Positions 24,912-35,801 are shown, numbered from the stretch's first letter. The stretch: 64,000 bases of DNA from Micropterix aruncella (GCA_944548615.1 OX155963.1:30221985-30285984); one strand, 5' to 3'. Program-made: numbers and translations. Notes: generated by a model from the sequence alone, not told the origin.

Positions 24912-25235
24912 CTAAGAGATCATTAAATACTTTAGCCACCAAAGCATTTTAGACTTCACTCGAGTAATATTCCTCCAGTGAGTAAAACGTCTTATCTGTA
25001 AGGTACCCCTCTTAAGGCGTCTCTTAAACACGTCAAGAGATTGCGCCTGCCTAATGTGTTCGCTAAGTTGGTTGTAAACCGCTGGGCCGGCGATATAAGC
25101 TGGCCTCTCCGACTTGGATAATGCATGACTTACCGAACGTAGCATGCTACGGGATCTTGTGGGATAGTGATGATGTACACCATTTACTTCAAAATCGGCT
25201 AGATTGCTGCGAACGAACAGCGCTACATCCATTAT
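24912..25235 (-). pseudogene. LINE ORF2 C-terminal fragment
   Basis: The minus-strand frame reads FEVNGVHHHYPTRSRSML, ERPAYIAGPAVYNQLSEHIR and QSLDVFKRRLKRGTL. The order His-x-x-x-Thr-Arg, then a GP-x-Y-N-x-L segment, then SL-x-x-FK-x-x-LK is typical of the tail after the RT in CR1/Rex1-like LINEs. No RT catalytic boxes remain. Confidence 0.8.
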
Positions 25236-25307
25236 ATAAATATAAATACCCCCCCCCCCTCCCCTCCTCCACCCGCCTTCTAGCTTGTCCTAATATCCCG
25301 GGATTTA

Positions 25308-25490
25308 ATGAGCCTAGTGCAGTTGAGCCATTATGACCCAAGTGTTAGGGTCGGCCGAGCTCACAGATCAACACCTATCCGGCAGGCTCCAAGCAGAAAA
25401 GAGAGCCCTGGTTTCCCTGGGAATCGTATTTCGCGCACTCCTGAACGGTTTGCACACCGTACGGCCGTAGCCAATCGATTATATTATCGA
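25308..25490 (+). mobile_element. GC-rich retroposon, 5' part only
   Basis: Carries ttagggtcggccgagctcac, caacacctatccggc, tttccctgggaatc, cgcactcctgaacggtttg and gccaatcgatt in family order. It breaks off there and runs into tattatcgatta, so the 3' part is lost. A run of C (25250-25260) precedes it. Confidence 0.75.
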
Positions 25491-25544
25491 TTATTTTTAT
25501 GTATTTGCGTAAAAATAAAGAACTGTTTTTAAAAAAACTCTGAT

Positions 25545-25840
25545 AGGCATGGTGTCGATACTAGAAATAAAAATAAACTTGCTGACCATAAAAGTCGACT
25601 ATCCAAAACCACAAAATCATTCAAAGGGCAATGTATACGCTTCTACAATAAAGTCCCAGAAAACATGCAAAATTCATCTGTGATACAATTTAAGTCATTA
25701 AGAAGAAGCTGTACTCAAAGGGCTACTATAAAATAAATGATTATCTAGACGACAAAGATCCTTGGAAATAAAATGGTTACCTCGACGATTTATATCGCAC
25801 AATAATTGGTTATAATGTCACAATAATTTAATTTTTATAT
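25545..25840 (+). pseudogene. LINE ORF2 C-terminal fragment (CR1/Daphne-like)
   Basis: The frame from 25545 reads RHGVDTRNKNKLADHKSRL, SKTTKSFKGQCIRFYNKVPE and SVIQFKSLRR, ending at a stop near 25734. DTRNKNKL...SF-x-G-x-x-x-FYNK-x-P is the common tail of lepidopteran CR1/Daphne-type LINE proteins. It abuts the Helitron copy at 25845. Confidence 0.82.
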
Positions 25841-25844
25841 CATA

Positions 25845-26586
25845 CTAGCTGACCCGTGCCCACTTCGTTGGGCGGTAAAACTTTTTACTTGTGATGAAAT
25901 TATGAGTGTGGTTTGGTTAGTACTGAGTGCTATGATTTATTTCCTGACTTCCAAAAGAAGGGTTATATTTTGACTGCATATGTATGCATGTATTTGCATG
26001 CCAATTTGACTATATTACCGTTATTTGTTAGTGTCTTCTTGTGAGTGTCTCATTTGTGAGTGTCTTATCTCTTTAACCATTTATGCAGTAAAAGTGAAAT
26101 TATATGCAGTAAAAGGGAAAAGTCTTTTGTTTTAAACAGTTGAGACGATAAATTTACTTATTTTGATAATAATTCACAATTGTTGATAATATGACCAATA
26201 AACATGACCTAACGATTTAAATATTTTTTTAAATATAAAATACCACTTTTTGTTATTTAAATATAAAAGTTAGACATATTCTGTCGTTGACTTTTTTGTA
26301 GGCATTATCAAGCTCTACAACTTTTCTCTAGAACTTAATCATATGTCTCTCATCGTTAAGGCAGCGTTAGTTAGAAACGTTTTCGTTCGACCGTTTTTTC
26401 CGACTTACTTTGGAAATCCGACTACCACGAAAAAGTCTTTTCATTTTCAGATTAATATATAGCCTATGACACTCACAATTAACGTGGCTTTCTATTGGTA
26501 AAAGAATTTTCAAAATCGGTTCACTAGATCCAGAGTTTACTTCCTACAACCTCACAATCTTTACCTCTTTATAATATTAGTATAGA
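25845..26586 (-). mobile_element. Helitron-like non-autonomous element, copy 1
   Basis: On the reverse strand it starts TCTATACTAATATTATAAAG and ends with the hairpin gcccaacgaagtgggc, nine bases, then CTAG. Host A and T flank it, as Helitrons insert between A and T. Collinear copies are at 36709 and 48135. No Rep/helicase frame is inside. Confidence 0.9.
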
Positions 26587-26589
26587 TAT

Positions 26590-27190
26590 GTATGTTTGTA
26601 TGCATTATTGACGTCAAAAAGTTACGATTTCGTACTATTTTGAATAAAAAACTTATGATGATGATGATGATGATTGTGCATTCCGACGGATAGCCGGGGG
26701 TGTCTGATTAATTGGGGACAAATATTATGAAATTAATTTAATTATTACGAGTTATGAATTAACTAACTTTTCATGATGAATTACAAAACTGGTTCCCATA
26801 CCTAGTCCCATATATCTGCTCTCCTCTGATATAATTATATTTTTGTTAATTATGTGGTGCTTTAGGGATCGGGGTGCGGGGTGCGGGGTGCTGGTTGGCA
26901 GCGGCGGGGTGCGGCGGGGTGACACCGGGGAGGCGCGAATGCGTTTGACAGCGATGACATTTGAAATGCAGACATATTTATTCGCAACGCGCTTAATGGC
27001 GCCCACCTACCTACCTTCATTATGTGCTGCTTCGCGATTCATACAAATTAGGCGAATGGCGGACATTTTCCGTATCAAATCATCCACATTTGCGCGCTTA
27101 CAAACGCTACATACGCTGCGGTATGGCTAATTTTAAAGTTGAAGAAATCGTGCGCACGGATGATAATTACAGAAGAATGACTAACCATTC
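26590..27190. other. Possible LINE 3' tail, G-rich minisatellite and unclassified sequence
   Basis: 26655-26676 is an (ATG)n run after aataaaaaac, which looks like the 3' end of another LINE. 26868-26925 holds GGGGTGC-like repeats (gggtgcgg). 26935-27110 (gcgaatgcgtttgacagcg, ttggcgcccacc-like) is unclassified and could be host sequence. Confidence 0.4.
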
Positions 27191-27214
27191 CATACAAACA
27201 CAATCATAACTTCA

Positions 27215-27469
27215 ATTCCCTACAGACTCGATAATTCAAAGGCAAATTACTCTATACGATCATTAAATAAAATGCTACACAATATCACGATGACGTATCC
27301 GCATGCGAAATTTATCTGGCTAACTGACCATCTCATCGAGAACGATTATATTCAGAAAGGATCCTGTATAAACTCCAGTGGCAAATGGAAACTGTGCAGA
27401 CTAATAAAAGATGCAATAATTGACAAAGCGCCTACCGTGACACACATTCAGTTTTTTCGAGAAAACTGA
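27215..27469 (+). pseudogene. LINE ORF1 C-terminus, SGNH-esterase-like remnant
   Basis: The frame upstream of the ATG at 27272 reads IPYRLDNSKANYSIRSLNKM, then LHNITMTYPHAKFIWLTDHL and KGSCINSSGKWKLCRLIKDA. The IPYR-x-D...N-x-x-L start and the LN-x-x-GK-x-x-L-x-R-x-I end match the esterase domain of CR1-type ORF1 proteins. The catalytic DxxH usually before LN is replaced by KGSC, so it is probably inactive. The stop overlaps the ORF2 frame, which is open from before 27470. Confidence 0.6.
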
Positions 27470-28814
27470 CCCTCCCGATCTACATGTAAATAATAACGTG
27501 AGTAAGCTTATACATAGAACATCGAATACAATCAGCACAGATAACATCCATAGTGGCACATCCAATAGAAGTAAAAGAACGCCAAATAAAAGTACCTTTA
27601 GTGTATTTCACCTTAATGTGGAGGGCATTGATAAAAAGAGTCTTCAAATGGAAATCATTTCAGAAAAGTACGGAATAGACATAATCTGTTTAACAGAACA
27701 CTGGTTGCATGATTACAATATCGATACATTACATATAAAAGATTTTAGACTTACGAGCTACTTTTGTCGACAAACACACATACGCGGTGGTTGCTGTATA
27801 CTGACAAAGGAAACAGTTGAAGCAAAAAGTAGACCAGATATTGTGGACTTATCGGTTGAAAAAATCATTGAAATATCATGCATTGAGGTTAAAACAACTA
27901 GATACATCATTGTATGTATATATCGAAGCCCAAATAGCGATTTCAACATATTCTTATGCCAAATGGACAAGATCTTAAGTATCATTAGCAAGCGCAAGGA
28001 TGAAGCATTTGTTATTACCGGGGACTTCAACGTGGATTTATTGAAGCTATCATCGCAAGCAAACTCACTAAAAGATCTCTTTATGTCATATGGACTGCAG
28101 ACGATGGTGGATTTTCCCACCAGAATCAACAAAACAACGGGCAGTGCGACTTGCATTGACAATATCTTCACTAATGTTTCAACGGACCATTCTTATATTC
28201 ATAATGTCGTTATTACTTTTTCTGATCACAATGCACAGATATTAGAGACTTTATGTATTAAAAAAATGTCATATAAAGGGCATGTTTGGAAACGGCAGAT
28301 AACTGATACAAATAAGGCTATATTTTATAAGCAAGTAGCAAGCGTGAAACTAGATTTAAACTCAGGGCCTGATAATGATTTTACAAATTTCATTAGAAAA
28401 TTCAATCTTATTTTTGAGTCAAGTTTTCCAAAACGCCTATGTACATCTAAACAATGCAAGAAACCATCTTGGATCACACGTGGACTTCAAATATCACAAA
28501 CTAAACTACAACTTCTACAAGATGTACTAAATCGCTACGAAAGCGGCTCCCTAAGATGCTACTACAATAAATATAAACAAGTTTACAGGATGACTGTTAT
28601 ATCCGCAAAGAGACTATCAATTAAAAATGAAATTCTTAACTCTAAAAACCAAAGTCGGACGACATGGGACATTATAAATAGAGAATGTAGGAACAAAACT
28701 ACAAGAAACATCGAATCTATCGAATTACTACACAATCAGATAAAATACACAAATCACAGGAACTTACAAACATCTTTAATTACCACTTCATTAATACATG
28801 TAATATCATTATAG
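27470..28814 (+). pseudogene. LINE ORF2 N-terminal part: APE-type endonuclease
   Basis: The EN domain lies between about codons 30 and 255 of the frame. Motifs in order are FSVFHLNVEGI, IICLTEHWL (catalytic Glu), IYRSPNSDF, ITGDFNVDLL (GDFN), RINKTTGSATCIDNIF and ITFSDHNAQ (SDH). The linker KKPSWITRGLQIS follows. The endonuclease motifs look intact. The frame has no ATG at its left end: the first M-type start near 27498 is GTG, so translation may begin elsewhere or depend on the ORF1 overlap. It runs off at a stop at 28814 because of a frameshift near 28770, after which the same protein continues in another frame (NYHFINTCNIIID). Confidence 0.93.
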
Positions 28815-30393
28815 ACACGGCGAAAAGTAATCCAAGTGTGAGTCTACCGGATAGTTTGCCTGCCTCATTACACCTCTATCCGATCACAGAGGGTGAACTT
28901 AGTGCGTGTTTTAAATCATTAAAATCCAAGTCGGCTACTGACATATGGGGCCACTCCATGAAATTAATCAAGGATATATCGCCAATAATTACGCCCATCC
29001 TATTACCGATTTTAAATAAATGCCTAAAGCAAGGCATTTTTCCCACTGCTATGAAGACAGCAAAGGTTTTGCCGATATTTAAAAAAGGCAGTAAAACAGA
29101 TATAAATAACTTTCGCCCTATATCTTTGTTGCTGTGTTTAATAGAATAAATACTTTTTTAGATACTTTTAATGTTATTATAAGAAATCAATTCGGCTTCA
29201 GAAAGCATAAGTCGACCACTATGGCAATTAGCGAGTTAGTAAAGCAAATTTTAGAATCACTTGACACATCTCAAAACCCCATAGCCGTTTTTTGCGATCT
29301 ATCGAAGGCCTTCGACTGTGTGAATCACCAGATTCTTCTAGATAAACTAGAGAGGTATGGTATCCGCGGTAGAGCTCATAGCCTGATCACATCATATCTA
29401 AATAGGAGATACCAAATTGTGGAAATAAACAATGCTAAGTCATTGCCAAAATTAATTTCACGCGGGGTACCTCAGGGCTCTATACTTGGACCACTACTAT
29501 TTATTATTTTTATTAATGATATCGATAGGACAATTACGCCGCCAGTAAAGACGCTTCTATACGCCGATGACACCAGCTTCTTTTTTGAAAATAAAAACAC
29601 CCAGGTCTTGGAAAAGCTGATAAACGAGCAGCTTCTTGTGGCTAACACTTGGTTTGAAAAAAATCAAATTTTCATAAACCCATCAAAAACGGTAGCGATG
29701 AAATTTTCAACTACTAAAAAGAGTGACAAAAATATTACGATTAAAATGGAATCAGAAAATATAAATATTGTCCGAAATACTAAATTCTTAGGGATCACTT
29801 TGGATGAAAATTTAAACTGGAATCAACATATCGATAATTTGTGTGCAACTTTGTCATCGGCAGTCTATGCTATAAGAAAGGTGAAATTTCTGGCTGGCGA
29901 ACGTGCAGCGATCAGTGTGTATCACTCCTGCTTCCATTCAAAGATGTCTTATGCGATACTACTATGGGGTAATGCAACCGATACCCATCGCATTTTTGTG
30001 CTACAAAAGCAAGCCGTTAGGACAATTTTTGGTGTAAGCAGAGAAACACATTGCGCCCCTTTTTTTATTAAAACTGGTATCCTTACCATGTCGTCTATGT
30101 ACATATATCAGTGCCTTTTATACGCCAAAGAGAATATTTTAAATTGCGAGCTTCACTCCACTCGTCATAGCCATAATACGCGACATAAGAACAATGTGTT
30201 ATTGCCTAAAGTACGCTTGACTAAATATCAAAAAACATTTTTATATATAAGTTTTAAATTGTTCAATGCTTTGCCATCATCAACGAAAAGACTTGAGATG
30301 GCAGCATATAAAATCTGCTTGAAAAATCAGTTAGTCAAACATGCCCTTTACAAACTGGACGACTTTTATGATATTGCGTCCACAATTGCTTGA
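28770..30393 (+). pseudogene. LINE ORF2 C-terminal part: reverse transcriptase
   Basis: First block to 29149: DIWGHSMKLIKDI, TAKVLPIFKKGSKTDINNFR, PISLL. A short deletion and frame change at about 29127-29140 then leads into FNRINTFLDTF. From 29134: IRNQFGFRKHKSTTMAI, VFCDLSKAFDCVNH (motif A), SRGVPQGSILGPLLFIIFIN (motif B), LLYADDTSFFF (motif C) and NTKFLGITLDENLNW, then the C-terminal tail with LWGNA, LQKQAVRTIFG and TRHKNN. The catalytic YADD is intact, so only two frame lesions disable an otherwise young-looking copy. Confidence 0.95.
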
Positions 30394-30759
30394 TTATAAA
30401 TATCCATATTATGACTATACTTTCGAACTAAGTTTTAGATTTTATTGACATTGTTTTTAATTACGCATGTTTCAGAATTTTTCTTTTTATGGTATTGATT
30501 ATTATTTGTTTGATTATTGATTATTTTGTAAATTTGACTATTTTTAAGTAATCACCTCTGATTACAATTATTTTTTTCCTTTTAATTAATCAAAGCGGTT
30601 TTATCATCCGGTAAATTATGATTGTAAAAGTTGACATGTTCCTCAGTATTGTGAAATGCTTTTATGGAATGAATAAATGATGATGATGATGATGATGATG
30701 ATTCCATTCTAGGAAGCAATAGTAGATTGTATCACAAGGGAGCAAAATAATATTTTTAC

Positions 30760-30910
30760 GGCGAGGGCGCTTTTTTGAATCCAAAGTGAAGTGAGGGATT
30801 CTAGAGTAGAATCCCGAGCGTAGCGAGGGATTCTTTAGTAGAATCCTGAACGTAGCGAGGGATTCAAAAAAGCGCCCGAGCCAAAAATATTTTGCGCCCG
30901 AGTGAAACAC
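30760..30910. repeat. Short element with a repeated 'agggattc' unit and near-palindromic ends
   Basis: gagcgtagcgagggattc and gaacgtagcgagggattc repeat with 39-40-bp spacing. The left gagggcgcttttttgaatcc is inverted as gattcaaaaaagcgcccgag at the right. No gene. Confidence 0.7.
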
Positions 30911-31074
30911 TATACTCTTCATCGCCCTCTATGAGAAAATAACAACGACAAAAACAATTGACGTTCGCGCGTTTTTAATTTCATTTGTTTTTCTTTATTC
31001 AGCCGGCGGCGCGACTAGGGCCCGTCGTACCAGCCAGTCTTTATTCAAACAATATTTGCGTTCGATTTCTTCGG

Positions 31075-31185
31075 CGCTGAAGACTAAGATGTTCCAAATT
31101 CAAAAAGTGCGGCGCAAAGATAAATTGCGGCGCACTTATTCAAAAAGTGAGCCGCAAAGATAATTGCGGCGCACTTATGAAGTTT
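31075..31185 (+). repeat. Local tandem duplication of about 45 bp
   Basis: attcaaaaagtgcggcgcaa and gataaattgcggcgcactta recur as attcaaaaagtgagccgcaa and gataattgcggcgcacttat. Confidence 0.85.
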
Positions 31186-32153
31186 CTCATAGAAAACACC
31201 ACTTTTGGGCGCACTTAAAGGCGAACCAAGTCGTCCTTTTCGAATAAATGAGATGAAAACTCCATTTTTGGCTACTTTTCCGCAGGAGAGTGTTGTTTAC
31301 TACAATGGGCGAGCCCGTCACCCCAATTGGACGGTGTCGACTACAACGGGCGAACCAGTCACTCCAGGCTGGTATAACGATATGTGATCGTTCTTTCAGC
31401 CGTGGGATGAGCGTAGAATACTTCTGTAGAGACAATGGACAATCCACTATCTAGCTCTGCCAACTAGCCCGCGAGAGACCAACTTTTACCGCCCGGCACC
31501 GGGTAGTTAACCCAGCGGGCAGACCAAGCGCCTTGCTACTAGTAATGGCCAGATCCTGTTCTCCAGCCTTTCGACTGGTTAAAGGTTCGAAGTCGCTTGC
31601 GCGATCCTCTCACTAGTGTAGCGGTGATCGGTGTATTTATACCGAATCTATCGCGCACCACGGCATCCTTTGCCCGGCCCGGGCAGGAGCCCCTATATAG
31701 AGTTGTCAACTACAACGGGCGAACCCATCACCTCAGGAAGTTTTAACGATTGGTCTTTCTCTCTCCCGTGAAGTGAACGCAGAAGACTTGGACAAAACAA
31801 TCCACCGCCAAGCTCCGCCCATGCCCGCAAGAGGCCAACGCCTTAACCGCGAGATAACCAGGAATGTTACCCAGCGGGCTTACTTGCCCTTGCTTCCAAT
31901 TGCGACCAGATTACTCCGGTCTCTCGATTGGTTACGAGTTCGAAGTCGCTTGTGCGGTCCTCTCCCTTACGAAGCGGTGAAACGGTGTTTACCCGTATCT
32001 ATCGCGGACCACGGCATCCTTTGCCCGGCTGTTCACCCAGTATCGGGTAGCCGATGGTCGTTTCAAGAGCAGTCGCCGTAAGATCCGCAACCACCCCCGC
32101 TCTATAGGAAACAGTACTGCTTCCAGACTCCCCCGACTGTTAGTCAGAGTGCA

Positions 32154-34289
32154 AATATTAAAAAATTAAAAATAATATCTTAAAAATTTAATTTAAATGA
32201 CAGTATTTTATATTTTTAGAGGAATCTGTTACATAATTGATATGCCACAAATAATTTTACTTAAATGGGTAAGGTGCTCGAAGTGCTTGTGCGCGAACGG
32301 CTGGAGAGGACTCTGTCTCCCCAGAACGAGCGTCAGTTTGGCTTCACCCGAGGGAAAAGCACGGAGGACGCCATCCTGTTTGCGAAGAACTGGGTCCGCA
32401 ACTATGACGGCCGCTACGTGGTAGGCGTATTTTTGGATATCTCCGGTGCATTCGACAACGCGTGGTGGCCGATGCTCATATGCAAGCTTCGCGCCCGCCT
32501 GTGCCCGAACAATTTGTTGAAAGTTGTGAGGAGCTACTTTTCAGACAGATCTGTCACTCTGAGGTACGGCCCGACCAGCGTCACCAAAACCCCGTCTATG
32601 GGCTGTCCACAGGGGTCAGTGTTGGGTCCTAGCCTTTGGAACATTCTCTTTGATGATTTCCTCGGTCTACCTTACCCGGAGGGGTGCACCGTCAGCGCTT
32701 ATGCAGACGACGCTCTCCTCCTGGTGGGCGGCAGGAGTCGCACAGAGGTCGAAAGAAGGGTGGCTGACTCGCTGGACCTGATCCTCGGATGGGGTCAGCG
32801 AAACAGACTCACCTTCTCTCCGACGAAAACTCAGGCGCTTCTCCTGAAGGGACATCTTAAGCGGAAACCTGTTATCAGGATGAACGGTCGCCCGGTATCC
32901 TTCCCGGCCACCGTTCGATACCTGGGGGTGACGCTTACGGCTTCCCTTTCCTTTCTTTCGCACGCAAAGATTACAGCCGAAAAATCCCGGGATCTATTCT
33001 TTGCGCTCCGCGGAGTGAGTCGGGCCGACTGGGGAATTCGTTTCCCGACGGTCATGACTATCTATAAGGGCGTCTTCGTCCCGCGTGCGACTTATGCCGC
33101 ACGCGCTTGGACGGAGTCTGCTGTTCCTGAGGCGACGCGTGTCGCGCTGCTGCGCGGACAGCGCATCCCTCTGGTGGCCCTGACCGGGGCGTACAGAACG
33201 ACGTCCACTCTTGCGTTACCCGTCATCGCTGGCGTTCTGCCGATTGACCTGGAGATTCTGGAGCGTGCAGCGTTGTCGCGGTGCCGCCGGGGCGAGCCGG
33301 TAGTCCTTCATGGCCTATCGATCGACCCGGTGGCGCACCGAGCTGGGGAGTTTGCCCGCCTGATTCGGGTGGAGTCCTTGCGTGTCTGGCAGGCTAGATG
33401 GGACGCCGGGGGTACGGGCCGCCTCACCCATTGCTTTTTCCCGTCCGTTGCAGTGCGGATGGCAAATTCGTTTCTGCGGTTCGACCACCATACCACGCAG
33501 CTGGTTGGGGGCCACGGAGAGTTCAGAGCCAAACTATTTGACTTTGGACTTGCCGATGACCCCCGGTGCGCCTGTGGGTATGGTCGCCAAACTGCGGAAC
33601 ACGTAATTTGGTCTTGCCCAATTCTAGCGGCTGCACGGGAGAAATTGATGGATGCAGTGGGCGCGTGCGTTGGGCGTTCTCCGATTTGGTACCCGGATTT
33701 GCTCAGTTGTAGGAGCTGCTTCCAGTCGTTTGGCGAGTTTGTGGGGCACTGGGTGGCTTCTTGGGAAAGCATGAGGCTTCGGGATACCCCCCAGGGGGTA
33801 CCCTCTTCCTTGGTGGCGTGATTCGGCGGCTACTTCCAGCCCGAAGTGCCCGTCTTTGTGTCCGTCTCTTTACCGCCCCGAGGGGCGTTTCGTTCTTTGC
33901 AGGATCCAGGGATTCCTCCCCCCCGTGGCTGCTCCGAGACCTGCCCACGGACAGTGCGCCTTCACTTTCATTGTTCTGGAGCGTCCTCTACCCCGCTTAC
34001 CGGCTCCTAAACTTACGATATTGTTGTTTCTTTTCTCGTTAAATTTTGTAATATTTTGTAAATTTTTTATTTTTTTTGTAAATACCTTTTATTTTTTGAA
34101 TAAATGGGTTCTCGGGGCGGTACGGGGGGGGTGGTTTACCCTATTTCACCCCCTGCGCGTTTTACCCTTCTGGTACGCGCAGGGTTGTCGTAGCACGACA
34201 TCCCGGGCAGACAAGACGACCCTCGTCGTTATAACTGCCCGGGCGGTGGGCGGGGTTTGCTGCCCTCACCTATCGCCTTGAAACTCTTT
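32154..34289 (+). mobile_element. R1-clade LINE, 5' truncated, with 18-bp target duplication
   Basis: Flanked by actgttagtcagagtgca at 32136-32153 and 34290-34307, inside a GC-rich retroposon whose uninterrupted form is seen at 55046-55075. The first 110 bp are AT-rich and unlike the rest, which could be filler made at the 5' junction. The 3' end lacks a poly(A) tail and finishes after a GC-rich region (about 34105-34289). Confidence 0.93.
32265..33821 (+). CDS. R1-clade LINE reverse transcriptase C-terminal half
   Basis: A 518-codon uninterrupted frame from an ATG at 32265 to a stop at 33821. It makes the RT and C-terminal region of an R1-type ORF2 that copies the element at its target. Motifs: LSPQNERQFGFTRGKST (about residues 17-33), VVGVFLDISGAFDNAWW (motif A, about 53-69), MGCPQGSVLGPSLWNILFDD (motif B, about 111-130), VSAYADDALLLVGG (motif C, about 142-155), and near residues 430-447 a CACGYGRQTAEHVIWSC zinc-knuckle typical of R1 C-termini. 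The usual ORF1, endonuclease and the first RT blocks are missing, so it is a 5'-truncated relic. Absence of stops suggests recent insertion. The ATG is probably an internal methionine, not the real start. Confidence 0.93.
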   Translation: MGKVLEVLVRERLERTLSPQNERQFGFTRGKSTEDAILFAKNWVRNYDGRYVVGVFLDISGAFDNAWWPMLICKLRARLCPNNLLKVVRSYFSDRSVTLRYGPTSVTKTPSMGCPQGSVLGPSLWNILFDDFLGLPYPEGCTVSAYADDALLLVGGRSRTEVERRVADSLDLILGWGQRNRLTFSPTKTQALLLKGHLKRKPVIRMNGRPVSFPATVRYLGVTLTASLSFLSHAKITAEKSRDLFFALRGVSRADWGIRFPTVMTIYKGVFVPRATYAARAWTESAVPEATRVALLRGQRIPLVALTGAYRTTSTLALPVIAGVLPIDLEILERAALSRCRRGEPVVLHGLSIDPVAHRAGEFARLIRVESLRVWQARWDAGGTGRLTHCFFPSVAVRMANSFLRFDHHTTQLVGGHGEFRAKLFDFGLADDPRCACGYGRQTAEHVIWSCPILAAAREKLMDAVGACVGRSPIWYPDLLSCRSCFQSFGEFVGHWVASWESMRLRDTPQGVPSSLVA

Positions 34290-35309
34290 ACTGTTAGTCA
34301 GAGTGCACAGTCGATTGGCTTACGCCGCACGGTGCGCAGACCGTCCAGGAGCGCCAGAAGGTTGATTCCTAGGGAAAACTAGCCATAAGGCCAGAGTCCT
34401 ACCCGGGCTCGCCGCCGGATGGGTGTTGACCCGTGAGTGTGACTAACCCTGAACAGAATGAGTCTTCGTGGCCAACTCAGCAAGGGCCCATTAGCTACCA
34501 AACAACCGCCCCCGTTCTATAGGAAACAATACTGTTTACAGGACGGAATGCATAATCGATTAGCTGACGCCGCACGTGCTTAAATCGTCCAGGTGCGCCC
34601 AAATATTGACTCCTAGAGGAAAATGGCCCTCAGGCCAGAGTCCTACCTGGGCTCGCTCTTCTGCGTGGAGGCCGCCGGATGGGCGTTGACCCGTGAGTTG
34701 GCCGACCCTAAACGCATGTGTCTTAGTGGCCTAACGGCAACAGGGCCCATTAGCTGCCCAACCCGTCAACCCAGGAATGTATAACGATATATAATCGTTT
34801 TCTCAACCTGGGCTGAGCGTAGAGATTTGGAGGACGAAACAATCCAACTGCTGCTATGTAGTAAGTTGTACTACACAGAGATGTAGACTCAAAGATTTTG
34901 TGAGGTGCTTAAAATTGATCTGTGGATTCAAGTAATGCACAAACGACGCGACCTCCCGGTGCGAATGCTAGGACACAAAACTGGCCGGTGGCCGCTACTG
35001 ACCGCGTATTTAAGTAATATTATTGATATACTATGTATATAAATATTGATGAAAATTTTGAAACAACAAATTTATAAATCATTATTTTTTTTATAATTTG
35101 GTGAAAGAATCATCAAAATCGCATCAGGCATTTGAAAAAAATATAAAAATTCTTTCGAAAAATAATAGGAGAAGTAAGATTTTTTCTGTCAAAACTAACA
35201 GTAATACTAAACAAACGAGACAAAAAAATTTTTTTTGATCATATTACACATACCATATATATTTTTTTCATGTATTTGGACCTTGCATTTAGGAGAAATT
35301 GGCTTTCAA

Positions 35310-35351
35310 AGAGAGGTCTATTTCGCAGTTTGGCGCGAAATAGACCTCTCT
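35310..35351. repeat. Perfect 17-bp inverted repeat (8-nt loop)
   Basis: agagaggtctatttcgc (35310-35326) pairs with gcgaaatagacctctct (35335-35351) with loop agtttggc. It could be a transcribed hairpin or a transposon relic. Its function is unknown. Confidence 0.9.
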
Positions 35352-35801
35352 AGTTATCCTAGCGCCTTAAGGGGTTTGCTTTCCATTTCAAGGCGTTTAT
35401 CAGCTGAAAAGCGGTCGTCTGTGAAAGCAACTACTTTCGTATTTACAGCAATTAGAAATGATTAACATAAAAATAGGAGCTCTAATAATTTTTGGATCTA
35501 CGAATATTGAGCGAAACTGATAATTAAAGTCTAAGAAGGGGTTAAAGTAACCATCGTGGTGATTATATAAATATATTTTACGATTTCGATCACATAGTTT
35601 AACCTGCGCGTTGTCTTTGTTCACGCTTCCTTATACTGTACCTAATGTGATTTATTTCAAATAGGTTGCCTATTATTGAATCTATATTTTCGCGGCTATC
35701 ATTGAACCAAAGAATCACTAGAAGTAGTCGAGCTACAAAAAGGAGTTAATTTGTCTGACGTTTCATTCAATTCATCCTTTTATATTTGTATATTTTCTTA
35801 A

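Larger units (their letters stand above)
27200..30701 (+). mobile_element. CR1/Daphne-like LINE, nearly complete but frameshifted
   Basis: Contains an ORF1 esterase-like remnant, endonuclease, reverse transcriptase, a 3' UTR and an (ATG)n tail at about 30676-30701 after aatgaataaatg. The 5' boundary near 27200 is approximate. Protein parts are listed separately. Confidence 0.9.
31295..34860 (-). mobile_element. GC-rich retroposon array, interrupted by an R1 LINE
   Basis: Three antisense copies in a row. One runs about 31295-31695, a second 31700-34500 (split by the R1 element at 32154-34289) and a third, diverged, from about 34500 to 34860. Each starts with gtcgactacaacggg-type sequence or joins directly to the previous copy at cccattagctacc. 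The first has a partial duplicate of its own end (31295-31345). Confidence 0.85.

Noticed and set aside
30662..30922. Minus-strand frame ending in a run of histidines
   Set aside because: The histidines are the (ATG)n tail of the LINE read backwards.
32667..33772. Several arginine-rich frames antisense to the R1 RT
   Set aside because: Shadows of a well-supported coding frame with high GC content.
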